Shown one piece after another: positions 1 to 7,328 of a stretch of 36,605 bases of DNA. Each line of letters opens with the position of its first letter. Position 1 is the first letter of the stretch. The translations under genes and the position numbers were made by a program. The notes under the pieces were generated by a model. That model saw only the letters and a program-made list of their open reading frames with translations, made no database searches and had not been told where the DNA came from. The DNA is from an archaeon (lineage in GTDB: Archaea; Iainarchaeota; Iainarchaeia; CSSED10-239), in NCBI GenBank assembly GCA_029563035.1, contig JAKQTP010000026.1, forward strand, positions 1-36,605, written 5' to 3'.

Positions 1-246
1 GGTCAAGTTGGTGGATTAACTGATATTAATACTAGGGTTGATAATATGGGTAGAAATTATTACCAGGCTGAAAAACCATATAGTGCATCACACCCCAATG
101 CCTTATCAACTGGTGATGAAAAAGGTAAAGGTCAAGTTGGTGATAGTGGTGATGTTGGTGGATTGACTGATATAAATACGAGAATCGATAATACTGGAAG
201 AAATTTTTATAAATCAACACATCGTTATCCAGATTTTGAATTTTAA
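1..246 (+). CDS. C-terminal part of a repeat-containing phage protein (5' end outside window)
   Basis: The frame is open from base 1 to the TAA at 244-246, so only about 81 C-terminal residues are seen. An internal ATG at 46 is unlikely to be the start, because it falls inside a repeat. A unit reading GGLTDINTR(V/I)DN-GRN(Y/F)Y occurs twice, about 51 residues apart, the second copy close to the C-terminus. The segment between them is rich in Gly, Asp, Lys and Ser. The gene overlaps the next start by one base (TAATG), so the two are probably translationally coupled. Position beside probable virion genes suggests a structural or virion-associated protein; no family was recognised. Confidence 0.75.
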   Translation, partial: GQVGGLTDINTRVDNMGRNYYQAEKPYSASHPNALSTGDEKGKGQVGDSGDVGGLTDINTRIDNTGRNFYKSTHRYPDFEF

Positions 247-1109
247 TGAGAATATTACACGACATAGCAACACAGTTACTATTGGAACAAGATAGTAAAA
301 TTGATATTATAAAAAAAGCCATCGAAGAACGGATACCATTATCAATATACTATCGTGGACCCGCTCATGAAGTTAGAGAGGGTCAGAGAATTGACATAGA
401 ACCTGTTGTTATGGGACGACATATTAGAAGTGGTAACTTAGTTATTTGGGCATATGTTTTTAAAGGTGTTTCCAAAAGAGGAATACCAGGTTGGAAAATG
501 TTTAGAGTTGATAGAATTGTATCGGCGAAACTTAATTATAATGTAAAAAATTTTGATCTCGATATAATACCTGGTTATGAAAAAGGAAAAGCCCCAGCAT
601 CGATGAAATCTCTTAGTAGTGTTGATGTGTTTTCTCCGTATTGGTTTAAAGCTGGTGAGAAATATGTTGCTCCGCCAGAACCAGAAATTAAAAAAGTTGA
701 AAGACCAGAGCCGCCACAAGAGCCAGAAGAACCAGATATTCCACAACCTATTATTGAACCGATTCAAAAACCAGAAATTTCAAGTAAGGAATTTGCACGT
801 AAAATTTATGCTGATTTAAAATCAAAATCAAGAAATATTAATGGACAAAACTATATTTCGTTCAATGATTATCAAAATGCTTTAAACCAGTTATATCACG
901 CAAAAGAAGATGAATTTAAAATATATCAACGAGCTATTGGTGGTAATGAAAGACCTGGAGAAGGAACAAGAAAAAGATTTACTGATACATCAAAAAAAGA
1001 AATTGATACTTTCTTACATAGAGATAATATAGAAATAACAGATAATATAAATCAATTAGCGGAAGCTTATCGAATGATTACTAGGTTTGAAAGATTGATT
1101 AATTGGTAA
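246..1109 (+). CDS. WYL-like domain protein without helix-turn-helix, proline-rich linker
   Basis: Residues about 18-95 look like a WYL domain, the Sm-like fold that binds ligands or nucleic acid in bacterial regulators. A helix with KKAIEERIPLSIYY leads to IDIEPV, then NLVIWAYVFKG and PGWKMFRVDRI. No DNA-binding winged helix precedes it, unlike the usual WYL regulators. Residues about 140-180 are a Pro/Glu-rich linker, and the rest is a charged, helical C-terminal domain of unknown role. The N-terminus reads MRILHDIATQLLLEQ, a short helix ending in LLE-Q like the leaders of several other proteins here. The ATG overlaps the preceding stop. The WYL call comes from motif shape and is moderately sure; its function in this phage is unknown. 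Confidence 0.65.
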   Translation: MRILHDIATQLLLEQDSKIDIIKKAIEERIPLSIYYRGPAHEVREGQRIDIEPVVMGRHIRSGNLVIWAYVFKGVSKRGIPGWKMFRVDRIVSAKLNYNVKNFDLDIIPGYEKGKAPASMKSLSSVDVFSPYWFKAGEKYVAPPEPEIKKVERPEPPQEPEEPDIPQPIIEPIQKPEISSKEFARKIYADLKSKSRNINGQNYISFNDYQNALNQLYHAKEDEFKIYQRAIGGNERPGEGTRKRFTDTSKKEIDTFLHRDNIEITDNINQLAEAYRMITRFERLINW

Positions 1110-1119
1110 CTTAATATTA

Positions 1120-1127
1120 TATTTATA
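1120..1127 (+). promoter_or_regulatory. Candidate late promoter element TATTTATA
   Basis: TATTTATA lies 12 bases before the ATG at 1140, in gene orientation. The same octamer precedes many other probable virion genes in this window, and a gp55-like sigma factor is encoded nearby. Confidence 0.5.
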
Positions 1128-1139
1128 AAAAAAAACAAA

Positions 1140-1751
1140 ATGGCACTTGTACAGAGAAGAATAACACCCGATGAATTGGCCGAGAGATTAGCCAAATCAA
1201 AAAAAGTTTATGAGAAAGTTTCTAGTGGTGATTATGAGCGTGGTAATATTGTTGCATCAGATATTGTAAGTGACGTTAATATTCCGACAATGAATGAACA
1301 AGTCATTCAAACAGAGCCAATACCACAACATATAAAAGAACAGCCTCAACCAATCACAGTTGAAAAAATTCAACAATCAAAATTACCCGATGCTATCAAA
1401 AAGGCCATGATAGAACATCCGATTCCACAAATATCTATAAATGATGGGTTAGATATTAATCTTATGGCTAAGGCAAAGAAATTAATGGAACAAGACGAAA
1501 CATTATTAACCAAAACAAGAAATAAGTCATCAACAACAGTTCAGAGACAAATAAAAGACGTAGAATTATCACAAATTAATGAAGATAAACTGGAAAAAAT
1601 AATTGAAAATGTAGTTCGTAAAGTTCTTGATGAAAAATTAACACAAATTTTATCTGCGAATCAATTACAAACAATTAATGAAAATTTAGTTTTAAAAGTG
1701 GGCGATTCTATTTTTAGTGGAAAAATTACCAAAGTAAAAACTTCAAAATAA
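1140..1751 (+). CDS. Hypothetical protein, probably virion-associated
   Basis: A 203-residue protein of no family I recognise. The N-terminus is basic and helical (ALVQRRITPDELAERLAKSKK). The middle is rich in Gln, Pro and Ile and looks disordered. From about residue 140 there is a predicted amphipathic helix (EDKLEKIIENVVRKVLDEKL), followed by a short beta-like tail with LVLKVGDSIFSGKITKVK. It has its own candidate late promoter and lies downstream of the WYL-like gene. A disordered linker between two short folded ends would suit a tail or head accessory protein, but this is only inference. Confidence 0.75.
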   Translation: MALVQRRITPDELAERLAKSKKVYEKVSSGDYERGNIVASDIVSDVNIPTMNEQVIQTEPIPQHIKEQPQPITVEKIQQSKLPDAIKKAMIEHPIPQISINDGLDINLMAKAKKLMEQDETLLTKTRNKSSTTVQRQIKDVELSQINEDKLEKIIENVVRKVLDEKLTQILSANQLQTINENLVLKVGDSIFSGKITKVKTSK

Positions 1752-1752
1752 T

Positions 1753-1784
1753 TTTGTTTTTTAAAAAATTTTTTGTATTATTTG
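1753..1784 (+). promoter_or_regulatory. Possible Bacteroidota-type promoter before the glycosyltransferase gene
   Basis: TTTG at 1753-1756 is followed after 19 bases by TATTATTTG at 1776-1784, about 18 bases before the ATG at 1803. The second element has one extra base compared with TAnnTTTG, so the match is imperfect and the surroundings are very AT-rich. Confidence 0.35.
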
Positions 1785-1802
1785 ATATAATTAAGCCAAA
1801 TT

Positions 1803-3035
1803 ATGTCAAAAATAAGAATTTTAGCAATACCACCCGATTCACATGGTGTGGGAAAATTTAGAATTATAAATCCTTACATTTATATTCAAGAAAATTATCC
1901 AGATGATTTCCATATTGATATTAAATCAGATGTGGAAAATAAGAATGAAGTTTTTGATGACTATGATATTATTGTCATGCATTCATTTGTTCATGGTAAG
2001 TTATCACCTAATGATAATTTAAACAGAATTAAATGGTTAAAAGATAAAGGAAAAATTGTTATTGCTGATTTTGATGATTATTGGGATCCAGGTATGAGAC
2101 ATCCCCAGTATATTCAAGCAAAATTAGGTGGTATCATAAAAAATAAAATTCAACTTTTAAATACCGCAACATATATAACTGTTACCACATCAGTTTATAG
2201 AGACACATTACGTAAAAAATTTGGTTTAAAAAATGTTTTTGTTTTCCCCAATGCTATTGATGAAACAGAATCACAATTTATACCAAAACCCATACTATCA
2301 GATAAAATAAGATATGGTTGGTTAGGTGGTTCATCACATTTGGCTGATATTGAACTTTTACGAAACGGTATTTCATCTATGCATGATACTTTTGGTGATA
2401 AAATACAATTTGTTCTTTGTGGTTTTGATTTACGTGGTACAATAACTGAAATTGATCAAGTAACCAAGAAAAAGAATGTTCGACAAATCAAACCAGAAGA
2501 AACTGTGTGGTATAAATATGAAAAAATATTTACTAAAAATTATTCTGTCTTAGATAAAGAATATTTGAATTTTTTACACACATTTAAAGAGAGTGAATAT
2601 AACGATAAAGATAAACCATATGTCAGGCGATGGACGAAAGAAATAACTAAATATGCTACAAATTATAATTATTTAGATGTGTCATTAGCCCCGCTTGTTT
2701 TGTGTGATTTTAATGAACATAAATCACAACTAAAAGCAATTGAAGCCGGATTTTTTAAAAAAGCACTTATTGCTAGTGCAATACATCCATATACAATTGA
2801 TCTTGTTTCAGCAATTGATTTTGGTGGAAAATATAATCCGAAGGGAAATGCTTTATTAGTCGATCCAAATAAAAATCACAAACAATGGTTTCAACACATG
2901 AAAAGATTAGCAGAAAATCCTAATATGATTGAAGATCTGGGAAATAAATTATTTGAAACAGTTAAAGACAAATATTCGTTAAAACAAGTATGTAAGGAAA
3001 GAGTTGATTTTTTAAAAAAAATAAGTAACAAATAA
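1803..3035 (+). CDS. GT-B fold (GT4-like) glycosyltransferase
   Basis: A 410-residue two-domain protein. It begins with a beta strand and Gly-rich loop (RILAIPPDSHGVGKFRI) typical of GT-B enzymes. Residues about 95-160 include DFDDYWDPG and a segment leading to VFPNAIDE, the usual linker between the two Rossmann domains. The second domain starts with IRYGWLGGSSH and contains LKAIEAGFFKKALIAS, where GT4 enzymes carry the donor-sugar-binding glutamate. It probably transfers a sugar from a nucleotide donor. The acceptor is unknown; modified phage DNA, a virion protein and a host glycan are all possible. No signal peptide is present, so it should act in the cytoplasm. Two more glycosyltransferases lie 2.4-3.5 kb downstream. 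Confidence 0.8.
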   Translation: MSKIRILAIPPDSHGVGKFRIINPYIYIQENYPDDFHIDIKSDVENKNEVFDDYDIIVMHSFVHGKLSPNDNLNRIKWLKDKGKIVIADFDDYWDPGMRHPQYIQAKLGGIIKNKIQLLNTATYITVTTSVYRDTLRKKFGLKNVFVFPNAIDETESQFIPKPILSDKIRYGWLGGSSHLADIELLRNGISSMHDTFGDKIQFVLCGFDLRGTITEIDQVTKKKNVRQIKPEETVWYKYEKIFTKNYSVLDKEYLNFLHTFKESEYNDKDKPYVRRWTKEITKYATNYNYLDVSLAPLVLCDFNEHKSQLKAIEAGFFKKALIASAIHPYTIDLVSAIDFGGKYNPKGNALLVDPNKNHKQWFQHMKRLAENPNMIEDLGNKLFETVKDKYSLKQVCKERVDFLKKISNK

Positions 3036-3048
3036 AAAAAAATAAATT

Positions 3049-3285
3049 ATGTATTATCTAGTAACAGTAGGTTATGAAACAGAACAACTAGACAGGAATG
3101 GCGATCCTCGTCTTCAAAAAGTTAAATATATTGTTGAAGCTGAAAGCGTTGAAGAAACAACAATTATAATGGGGCAATATCGAGATGGTGATGCAAGAGG
3201 TAGTGATGTACTTTCAATAACTCAAATGCCTATAGAGTGTATTATAGATCCAAAAAATCGGCCAGAATTTTACAAGAAAAAGTAA
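3049..3285 (+). CDS. Small DUF4494-like protein
   Basis: A 78-residue protein opening with YYLVTVGYETEQ and continuing LQKVKYIVEAESVEETTIIMG, a strand-strand-helix pattern. It resembles DUF4494, a small family found in Bacteroidota and their phages in which a short beta hairpin is followed by a V-A-S-EA helix. The similarity is from memory of the pattern and is moderate. It starts 13 bases after the glycosyltransferase stop and sits 10 bases before the HD-like gene, so it is probably co-transcribed. Function unknown. Confidence 0.65.
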   Translation: MYYLVTVGYETEQLDRNGDPRLQKVKYIVEAESVEETTIIMGQYRDGDARGSDVLSITQMPIECIIDPKNRPEFYKKK

Positions 3286-3295
3286 TAATAAAACT

Positions 3296-3859
3296 ATGTT
3301 AACAACAAAAAAAATAGAACAAAATAAAACCACATTCATTGAAACCAATGAAAAGTACGGCATTATGACTAAAGAACTATTAGATTTTTTGGGTGAAGAT
3401 CTATTCATAGCACCGTCTACTAGTAGTTTGAATATGACCGGGAGTTATCCTGGTGGTCTTTTACAAATTACAATAAGAGCGTGTAAATATGCTATTATGA
3501 CAAATGAGATTCTTCCTACTAATTTAAAACATCCGATTGAATCAATAGTCAAAACAGTATTTTTAAGTCAAATAGGAAAGGTTTTTATGTTTCGTTTAAC
3601 TGAAAATGAATCATTAAAGAAAAAAGGTCAATTGTATGAATTTAGCGATGATCTTATAAGACTTCGTGTAGGTGAAAGATCGGTATATTATGCATTACAA
3701 CATGGAGTTACATTAACAGAAGAAGAATTTCAAGCTATTATAAATTATGATAAAGACGATGATGATAAGATGGCTAAATATTATTCATCATCTTTATCAT
3801 CAATAATAAGGTGGGGTTTTGAAATTGCTGTAATGGAAGAAAAGAATGAAAAAAAGTGA
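3296..3859 (+). CDS. HD-domain phosphohydrolase homologue with all metal ligands replaced
   Basis: The 187-residue protein follows the layout of phage and Firmicutes HD hydrolases: an APxS segment (FIAPSTSSL), GSYPGGLL, a helix with a GK end (VFLSQIGK), VGERSV and TEEEFQAI. In active members these read GGL-x-x-H, LHDIGK, GHGEKS and RWHM. Here the first His is Ile58, the His-Asp pair is Ser91-Gln92, the next His is Val125 and the last is Tyr151. The fold seems kept while metal binding is lost, so hydrolysis is unlikely. It may bind a nucleotide or act as a scaffold or decoy. It overlaps the dUTPase gene by 14 bases. Confidence 0.7.
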   Translation: MLTTKKIEQNKTTFIETNEKYGIMTKELLDFLGEDLFIAPSTSSLNMTGSYPGGLLQITIRACKYAIMTNEILPTNLKHPIESIVKTVFLSQIGKVFMFRLTENESLKKKGQLYEFSDDLIRLRVGERSVYYALQHGVTLTEEEFQAIINYDKDDDDKMAKYYSSSLSSIIRWGFEIAVMEEKNEKK

Positions 3860-4445
3860 AATTGAAAGTTATTTAAGAGAATTAGAAAAAATTGATAAAC
3901 AGCTAGATGGGTGTGATAATGGTGATAATGATGATTTATTAAAAGAATTAAATCATATTCTTGCTGATCTTTCAAAAGATATAGAATTAGAATTATCAAA
4001 ACCCACATTAAAATTTGTAAATAGATCAGATAATCCAGATCCGGTATTTGCACATGAAGGTGATAGCGGTTTTGATTTACGTGCCAATATACAAAATAAT
4101 GTTGTTATAAATTCCGGACAAACTAAATTAATACCAACGGGACTTTATTTTGAGGTAGGTAAAGGACTAGAAGTTCAAATTAGATCTAGAAGTGGTTTGG
4201 CAATGCATTATAATGTATTGGTGTTAAATTCACCAGGAACAATAGATTCACAATATCGTGGTGAAATACAAATTATTCTTACAAATTTAGGTGATACACC
4301 ATTTGTTATTCAACATGGCGACAGAATTGCACAGGCGGTTGTTTGTCCAGTATATGGTGAAGGGTTACTTAATTTAGAGAAAGTAGATGATTTAACTGAA
4401 ACCAAAAGAAATAGTGATGGTTTTGGTTCTACCGGAAAATCATAA
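3846..4445 (+). CDS. dut: dUTP diphosphatase (dUTPase)
   Basis: Hydrolyses dUTP to dUMP and pyrophosphate, keeping uracil out of phage DNA and supplying dUMP for dTMP synthesis. All five trimeric-dUTPase motifs are visible in order: GDSGFDLRA (residues 72-80), RSRSGLA, NSPGTIDSQYRGEI with the catalytic Asp in TID, GDRIAQ, and the C-terminal RNSDGFGSTG arm. The first 50 or so residues form an acidic helical extension not found in standard enzymes of about 150 residues. The ATG lies inside the end of the preceding gene in another frame, which suggests coupled translation. A dCMP deaminase on the other strand would act in the same pathway. Confidence 0.95.
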   Translation: MKKSEIESYLRELEKIDKQLDGCDNGDNDDLLKELNHILADLSKDIELELSKPTLKFVNRSDNPDPVFAHEGDSGFDLRANIQNNVVINSGQTKLIPTGLYFEVGKGLEVQIRSRSGLAMHYNVLVLNSPGTIDSQYRGEIQIILTNLGDTPFVIQHGDRIAQAVVCPVYGEGLLNLEKVDDLTETKRNSDGFGSTGKS

Positions 4446-4479
4446 AAACCTAATTTAAAATCATACAATTTTTTAATTT

Positions 4480-4564
4480 TTACGAGAGTTTATAATGTAA
4501 TGTTAAAGAAAATTATTTAGTATTTTCTTTACTTATAATAAAAAAACTATTATATTTCTCGTAA
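4480..4564 (+). promoter_or_regulatory. Nested inverted repeat in the leader of the HAD-like gene
   Basis: TTACGAGA at 4480-4487 pairs with TCTCGTAA at 4557-4564. Inside lies a 10-bp stem, TAAAGAAAAT (4504-4513) with ATTTTCTTTA (4522-4531), closed by an 8-base loop. The flanks between the two stems are also partly complementary. The element fills the dUTPase to HAD-like gap and ends two bases before the ATG at 4567. No T-run follows, so it is not a typical terminator; a leader RNA structure is possible. Confidence 0.4.
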
Positions 4565-4566
4565 TT

Positions 4567-5178
4567 ATGGTTGTATATATAAGTATTAATGGGGTACTGC
4601 GTAATATTATACAAAAATTCGAGTATCACTATAAAGATTATTTTTTAGAAACTGAAACAACAGAAGACGACTATTTTGAATATGATATAAAATATCCAAT
4701 ATTAAACGACGATCTTCATAATAGTTTTAATTTTCAGTCAGAAGAGGAATTTAATAATTTTTGTTATATTGAATTTCCTTTAGAATTATTTGGTCATGCC
4801 GGATTAAGTTATCAAACTGCGGTAAGTGATCTAAATAAGGTTATATATGAAAATAAAAATGTGAGTTTCACATTAATCGGTGTTGATGAATTTGGTAAAG
4901 CAAAACCATCAACTTTTTTCTTTTTATCAAAAAATGGTTTTTTAGGAAATAATGTAAAATTTATAACTTTTGATAACATTGAAAAGGAATGGGAACAATG
5001 TGATATGTGGATAACAGATAACAAATTTATTCTAGATAAATGTCCGGAAAATAAGATACCAGTAAAATTTAATACTAAATATAATGAACATTTTACGATT
5101 GAAAATGAAATAAATGATCTAAAAAAAATAAATGAATTATGCTTGAAATTTTCGGAAAAGAATACTACATCGATGTAG
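4567..5178 (+). CDS. HAD-fold protein with substituted catalytic aspartates
   Basis: The 203-residue protein opens with VVYISINGVLRN, the first strand and loop of HAD phosphatases. The two aspartates of the DxDGVLR motif are replaced by Ser6 and Asn8. Further on, FPLELFGHA, then FTLIGVDEFGKAKPSTFFFLSK (motif II region) and CDMWITDNKFILD (motif IV region) follow the order of phage HAD nucleotidase-like proteins. The nucleophile and acid/base are missing, so phosphatase activity is unlikely. An intact HAD protein with DLDGVL is encoded at 14935-15408. The family assignment is by motif order and moderately sure. It overlaps the next gene by 40 bases. Confidence 0.65.
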   Translation: MVVYISINGVLRNIIQKFEYHYKDYFLETETTEDDYFEYDIKYPILNDDLHNSFNFQSEEEFNNFCYIEFPLELFGHAGLSYQTAVSDLNKVIYENKNVSFTLIGVDEFGKAKPSTFFFLSKNGFLGNNVKFITFDNIEKEWEQCDMWITDNKFILDKCPENKIPVKFNTKYNEHFTIENEINDLKKINELCLKFSEKNTTSM

Positions 5179-5486
5179 ATGCAATAATTAATGTTTGTCT
5201 TCTGGAAAATAAAAAAAATAACATTTTTTCTGATAAAAATGAACAAATGTTATTGAATGAAGATGAAAATGACGTTCTATCTTTAAATACAGAAAATATA
5301 TTAGAATTAAATGTATTTAAATATGAAATATTTAAAGGTTGTGTTGAAAGACTTTTAAATGAACTATCTGAACCAGATCCTGAATTAGAAATATTTGGTG
5401 GGCAAAAATTTGGTATTTCATTTAAAATAGCATATAACACATTATTAAAGTATAATATATTAGTTGAAAACAATCATGATGAATAA
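5139..5486 (+). CDS. Hypothetical acidic protein
   Basis: A 115-residue, acidic protein that I do not recognise. It starts MLEIFGKEYYIDVDAI, followed by a low-complexity acidic stretch. A C-terminal helical part has ELNVFKYEIFKGCVERLLNEL and FGISFKIAYNTLLKYNIL. The start at 5139 lies within the HAD-like gene in another frame and is the first ATG. Its end overlaps the following glycosyltransferase start (ATGATGAATAA), so all three genes are probably translationally coupled. Confidence 0.7.
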   Translation: MLEIFGKEYYIDVDAIINVCLLENKKNNIFSDKNEQMLLNEDENDVLSLNTENILELNVFKYEIFKGCVERLLNELSEPDPELEIFGGQKFGISFKIAYNTLLKYNILVENNHDE

Positions 5487-6543
5487 ACAAACAAATATTG
5501 AAATTTTTCAAGAAGCGTTAAATAGAATAGAAAAAAATGAAAATTCTATCTATTTTCTAACATATGACACTAAAAATAATGCACGAGCAGCCATTAAACA
5601 TATCTATGACATGGCACTGGCATTGAAAGAATTTGGATATAATGCTAAAATTCTTGTTGAAGAAAAAACATATGGTGGTGTGAATGGTTGGTTGGGTGAT
5701 GAATACGACATATTGCCAATAGCAGCAATAAAAGAAGATAACGTTCAAATTAGCGTTGATGATATCATTGTTGTTCCTGAAGTTTATTCTAATATTTTAC
5801 AACAATTATCAAATATTAGGTGTGTTAAAATCATGTTATTACAACAAAAAGAATACATGTTTGAAGCATTGCCTATTGGTAGTAGATGGAGTAGTTTTGG
5901 GTTTGATAAGTGTATAACCACCACTAAAGCGGCTAAAAAATATATTTTAGAATATTTTCCAGAAGCTTTAGTTTATTTAATACCACCATATATTGGAGAT
6001 AATTTTAAGCCCACAGAAAAACCAACAAAACCATATATCGCAATTAGTTGTAGAGATCGGGTACAGCATAGAAAAATTATTTCCGAATTTTATTTAAAAT
6101 TCCCACAACTTCGATGGATTACTTTTAGAGATATGGTACAAATGTCATATAATGAGTTTAGTGATGCATTATGTGAGTGTATGGTGTCGGTGTGGATTGA
6201 TGATGAATCAACATTTGGGACCTTTCCTTTGGAATCAATGAAATGTGGGGTTCCTGTTGTTGGTAAAATACCATTTACTGAGCCAGATTGGTTATCTGAA
6301 AACGGATTTTGGACGTATGATGGTAATAAAATTTCAGAACTTCTAGGAACATATGTATTAGCTTGGCTTGATGGTGTTGAATTAACAGAAGATGTTAAAG
6401 AAAAAATGAACATGTCACATTTACCATATACAAAGAAAATACATAATGAGTCAACACTATCTATTTTTACAACAATTATAACACAAAGAAGTGAATTAAT
6501 AAAAAATACGATAGAAAAAAATAAAACAGAAATAACAGAATGA
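5476..6543 (+). CDS. GT-B fold (GT4-like) glycosyltransferase
   Basis: About 355 residues. A TTG at 5464 could extend it by four codons, but the ATGs at 5476 and 5479, overlapping the previous stop, are more likely. The N-terminal domain has YFLTYDTKNNARAAIKHIYDMA, a Rossmann-like start. The C-terminal domain has a strong GT4-type donor site, STFGTFPLESMKCGVPVVGK, where the Glu followed by MKCGVPV contacts the nucleotide sugar in known GT4 enzymes. No transmembrane segment is evident. The gene overlaps the next glycosyltransferase by four bases, so the two are probably made together and may act in sequence on one acceptor, which cannot be told from sequence. Confidence 0.8.
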   Translation: MMNKQTNIEIFQEALNRIEKNENSIYFLTYDTKNNARAAIKHIYDMALALKEFGYNAKILVEEKTYGGVNGWLGDEYDILPIAAIKEDNVQISVDDIIVVPEVYSNILQQLSNIRCVKIMLLQQKEYMFEALPIGSRWSSFGFDKCITTTKAAKKYILEYFPEALVYLIPPYIGDNFKPTEKPTKPYIAISCRDRVQHRKIISEFYLKFPQLRWITFRDMVQMSYNEFSDALCECMVSVWIDDESTFGTFPLESMKCGVPVVGKIPFTEPDWLSENGFWTYDGNKISELLGTYVLAWLDGVELTEDVKEKMNMSHLPYTKKIHNESTLSIFTTIITQRSELIKNTIEKNKTEITE

Positions 6544-7328
6544 AAAATATAACAATAATATTACCAGTATATAAATTAGATAGTGATGACATTGAAATGT
6601 TACACAAAGCATTACTATCAGTTGAAGATTTTCACAACGATGTGAAAATCATAGTAGTTTGTCCTAGTTATTTAAAGTCAATAATTAGCGGTATTGATTT
6701 TGGTCAAAAATTAGAAGTAAAAATCATCTATAATTCAACATCAAAAACAGATTTTTGTACTCAAATAAACATAGGTATCGATGAGTGTAACACAGAATGG
6801 TTTTCGATTCTTGAAATTGATGACGAATATAATAAAATATGGTTGTCCTCGATGAATGAATATATAAAATCATTTAATGATGTTGATGTTTTTCTTCCAG
6901 TAGTTAAAGACGTAAATGTTGAAGGAAAATTTTTAGGTTTTTCAAATGAATCTGTCTGGGCTTATGGTTTTTCTGATCGACAAGGTTATTTAGATAATTC
7001 ATTACTGTTAGAATACCAAAATTTTCAAACAAGTGGTGGATTATATCGAACTAAAGTAATTATAGACAATGGAAAATTCAAAGACAATATTAAATTAACA
7101 TTTTCATATGAATTTTTGTTAAGATTAACATATAATGGTGTAAATATTATGTCGGTACCAAGAATTGGTTACTTACACGTTAATCTACGTGAAAATTCGT
7201 TATTTTGGAAGTATAAATATGATGAAAACGAGTCGTTATCTGAAAATGAGGCCGAATTTTGGTTAGAAACCGCAAAAAAAGAATATTTTTTTAAAAATAA
7301 AAGAGATATTGTGTTTAAAAAACCTTAA
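6540..7328 (+). CDS. GT-A fold (GT2-like) glycosyltransferase
   Basis: A 262-residue protein starting with NITIILPVYKLD, the classic GT2 opening strand, followed by an IIVVCPS strand. The metal-binding DxD region is represented by ILEIDDEYN after the NTEWFSILEID strand, as in family 2 enzymes. SGGLYRTKVI and the region around FSYEFLLRLTYNG resemble the acceptor half of GT2 proteins. It should transfer a sugar using a divalent metal. ATGA overlap with the preceding GT4-like gene and direct abutment to the sigma gene (TAAATG) place it in a single operon. Confidence 0.75.
   Translation: MKNITIILPVYKLDSDDIEMLHKALLSVEDFHNDVKIIVVCPSYLKSIISGIDFGQKLEVKIIYNSTSKTDFCTQINIGIDECNTEWFSILEIDDEYNKIWLSSMNEYIKSFNDVDVFLPVVKDVNVEGKFLGFSNESVWAYGFSDRQGYLDNSLLLEYQNFQTSGGLYRTKVIIDNGKFKDNIKLTFSYEFLLRLTYNGVNIMSVPRIGYLHVNLRENSLFWKYKYDENESLSENEAEFWLETAKKEYFFKNKRDIVFKKP

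Noticed and set aside
438..767. Minus-strand open frame rich in Phe, Trp and Asn within the WYL-like gene
   Set aside because: Antisense of a Pro/Glu-rich coding segment, fully inside a well-supported gene.
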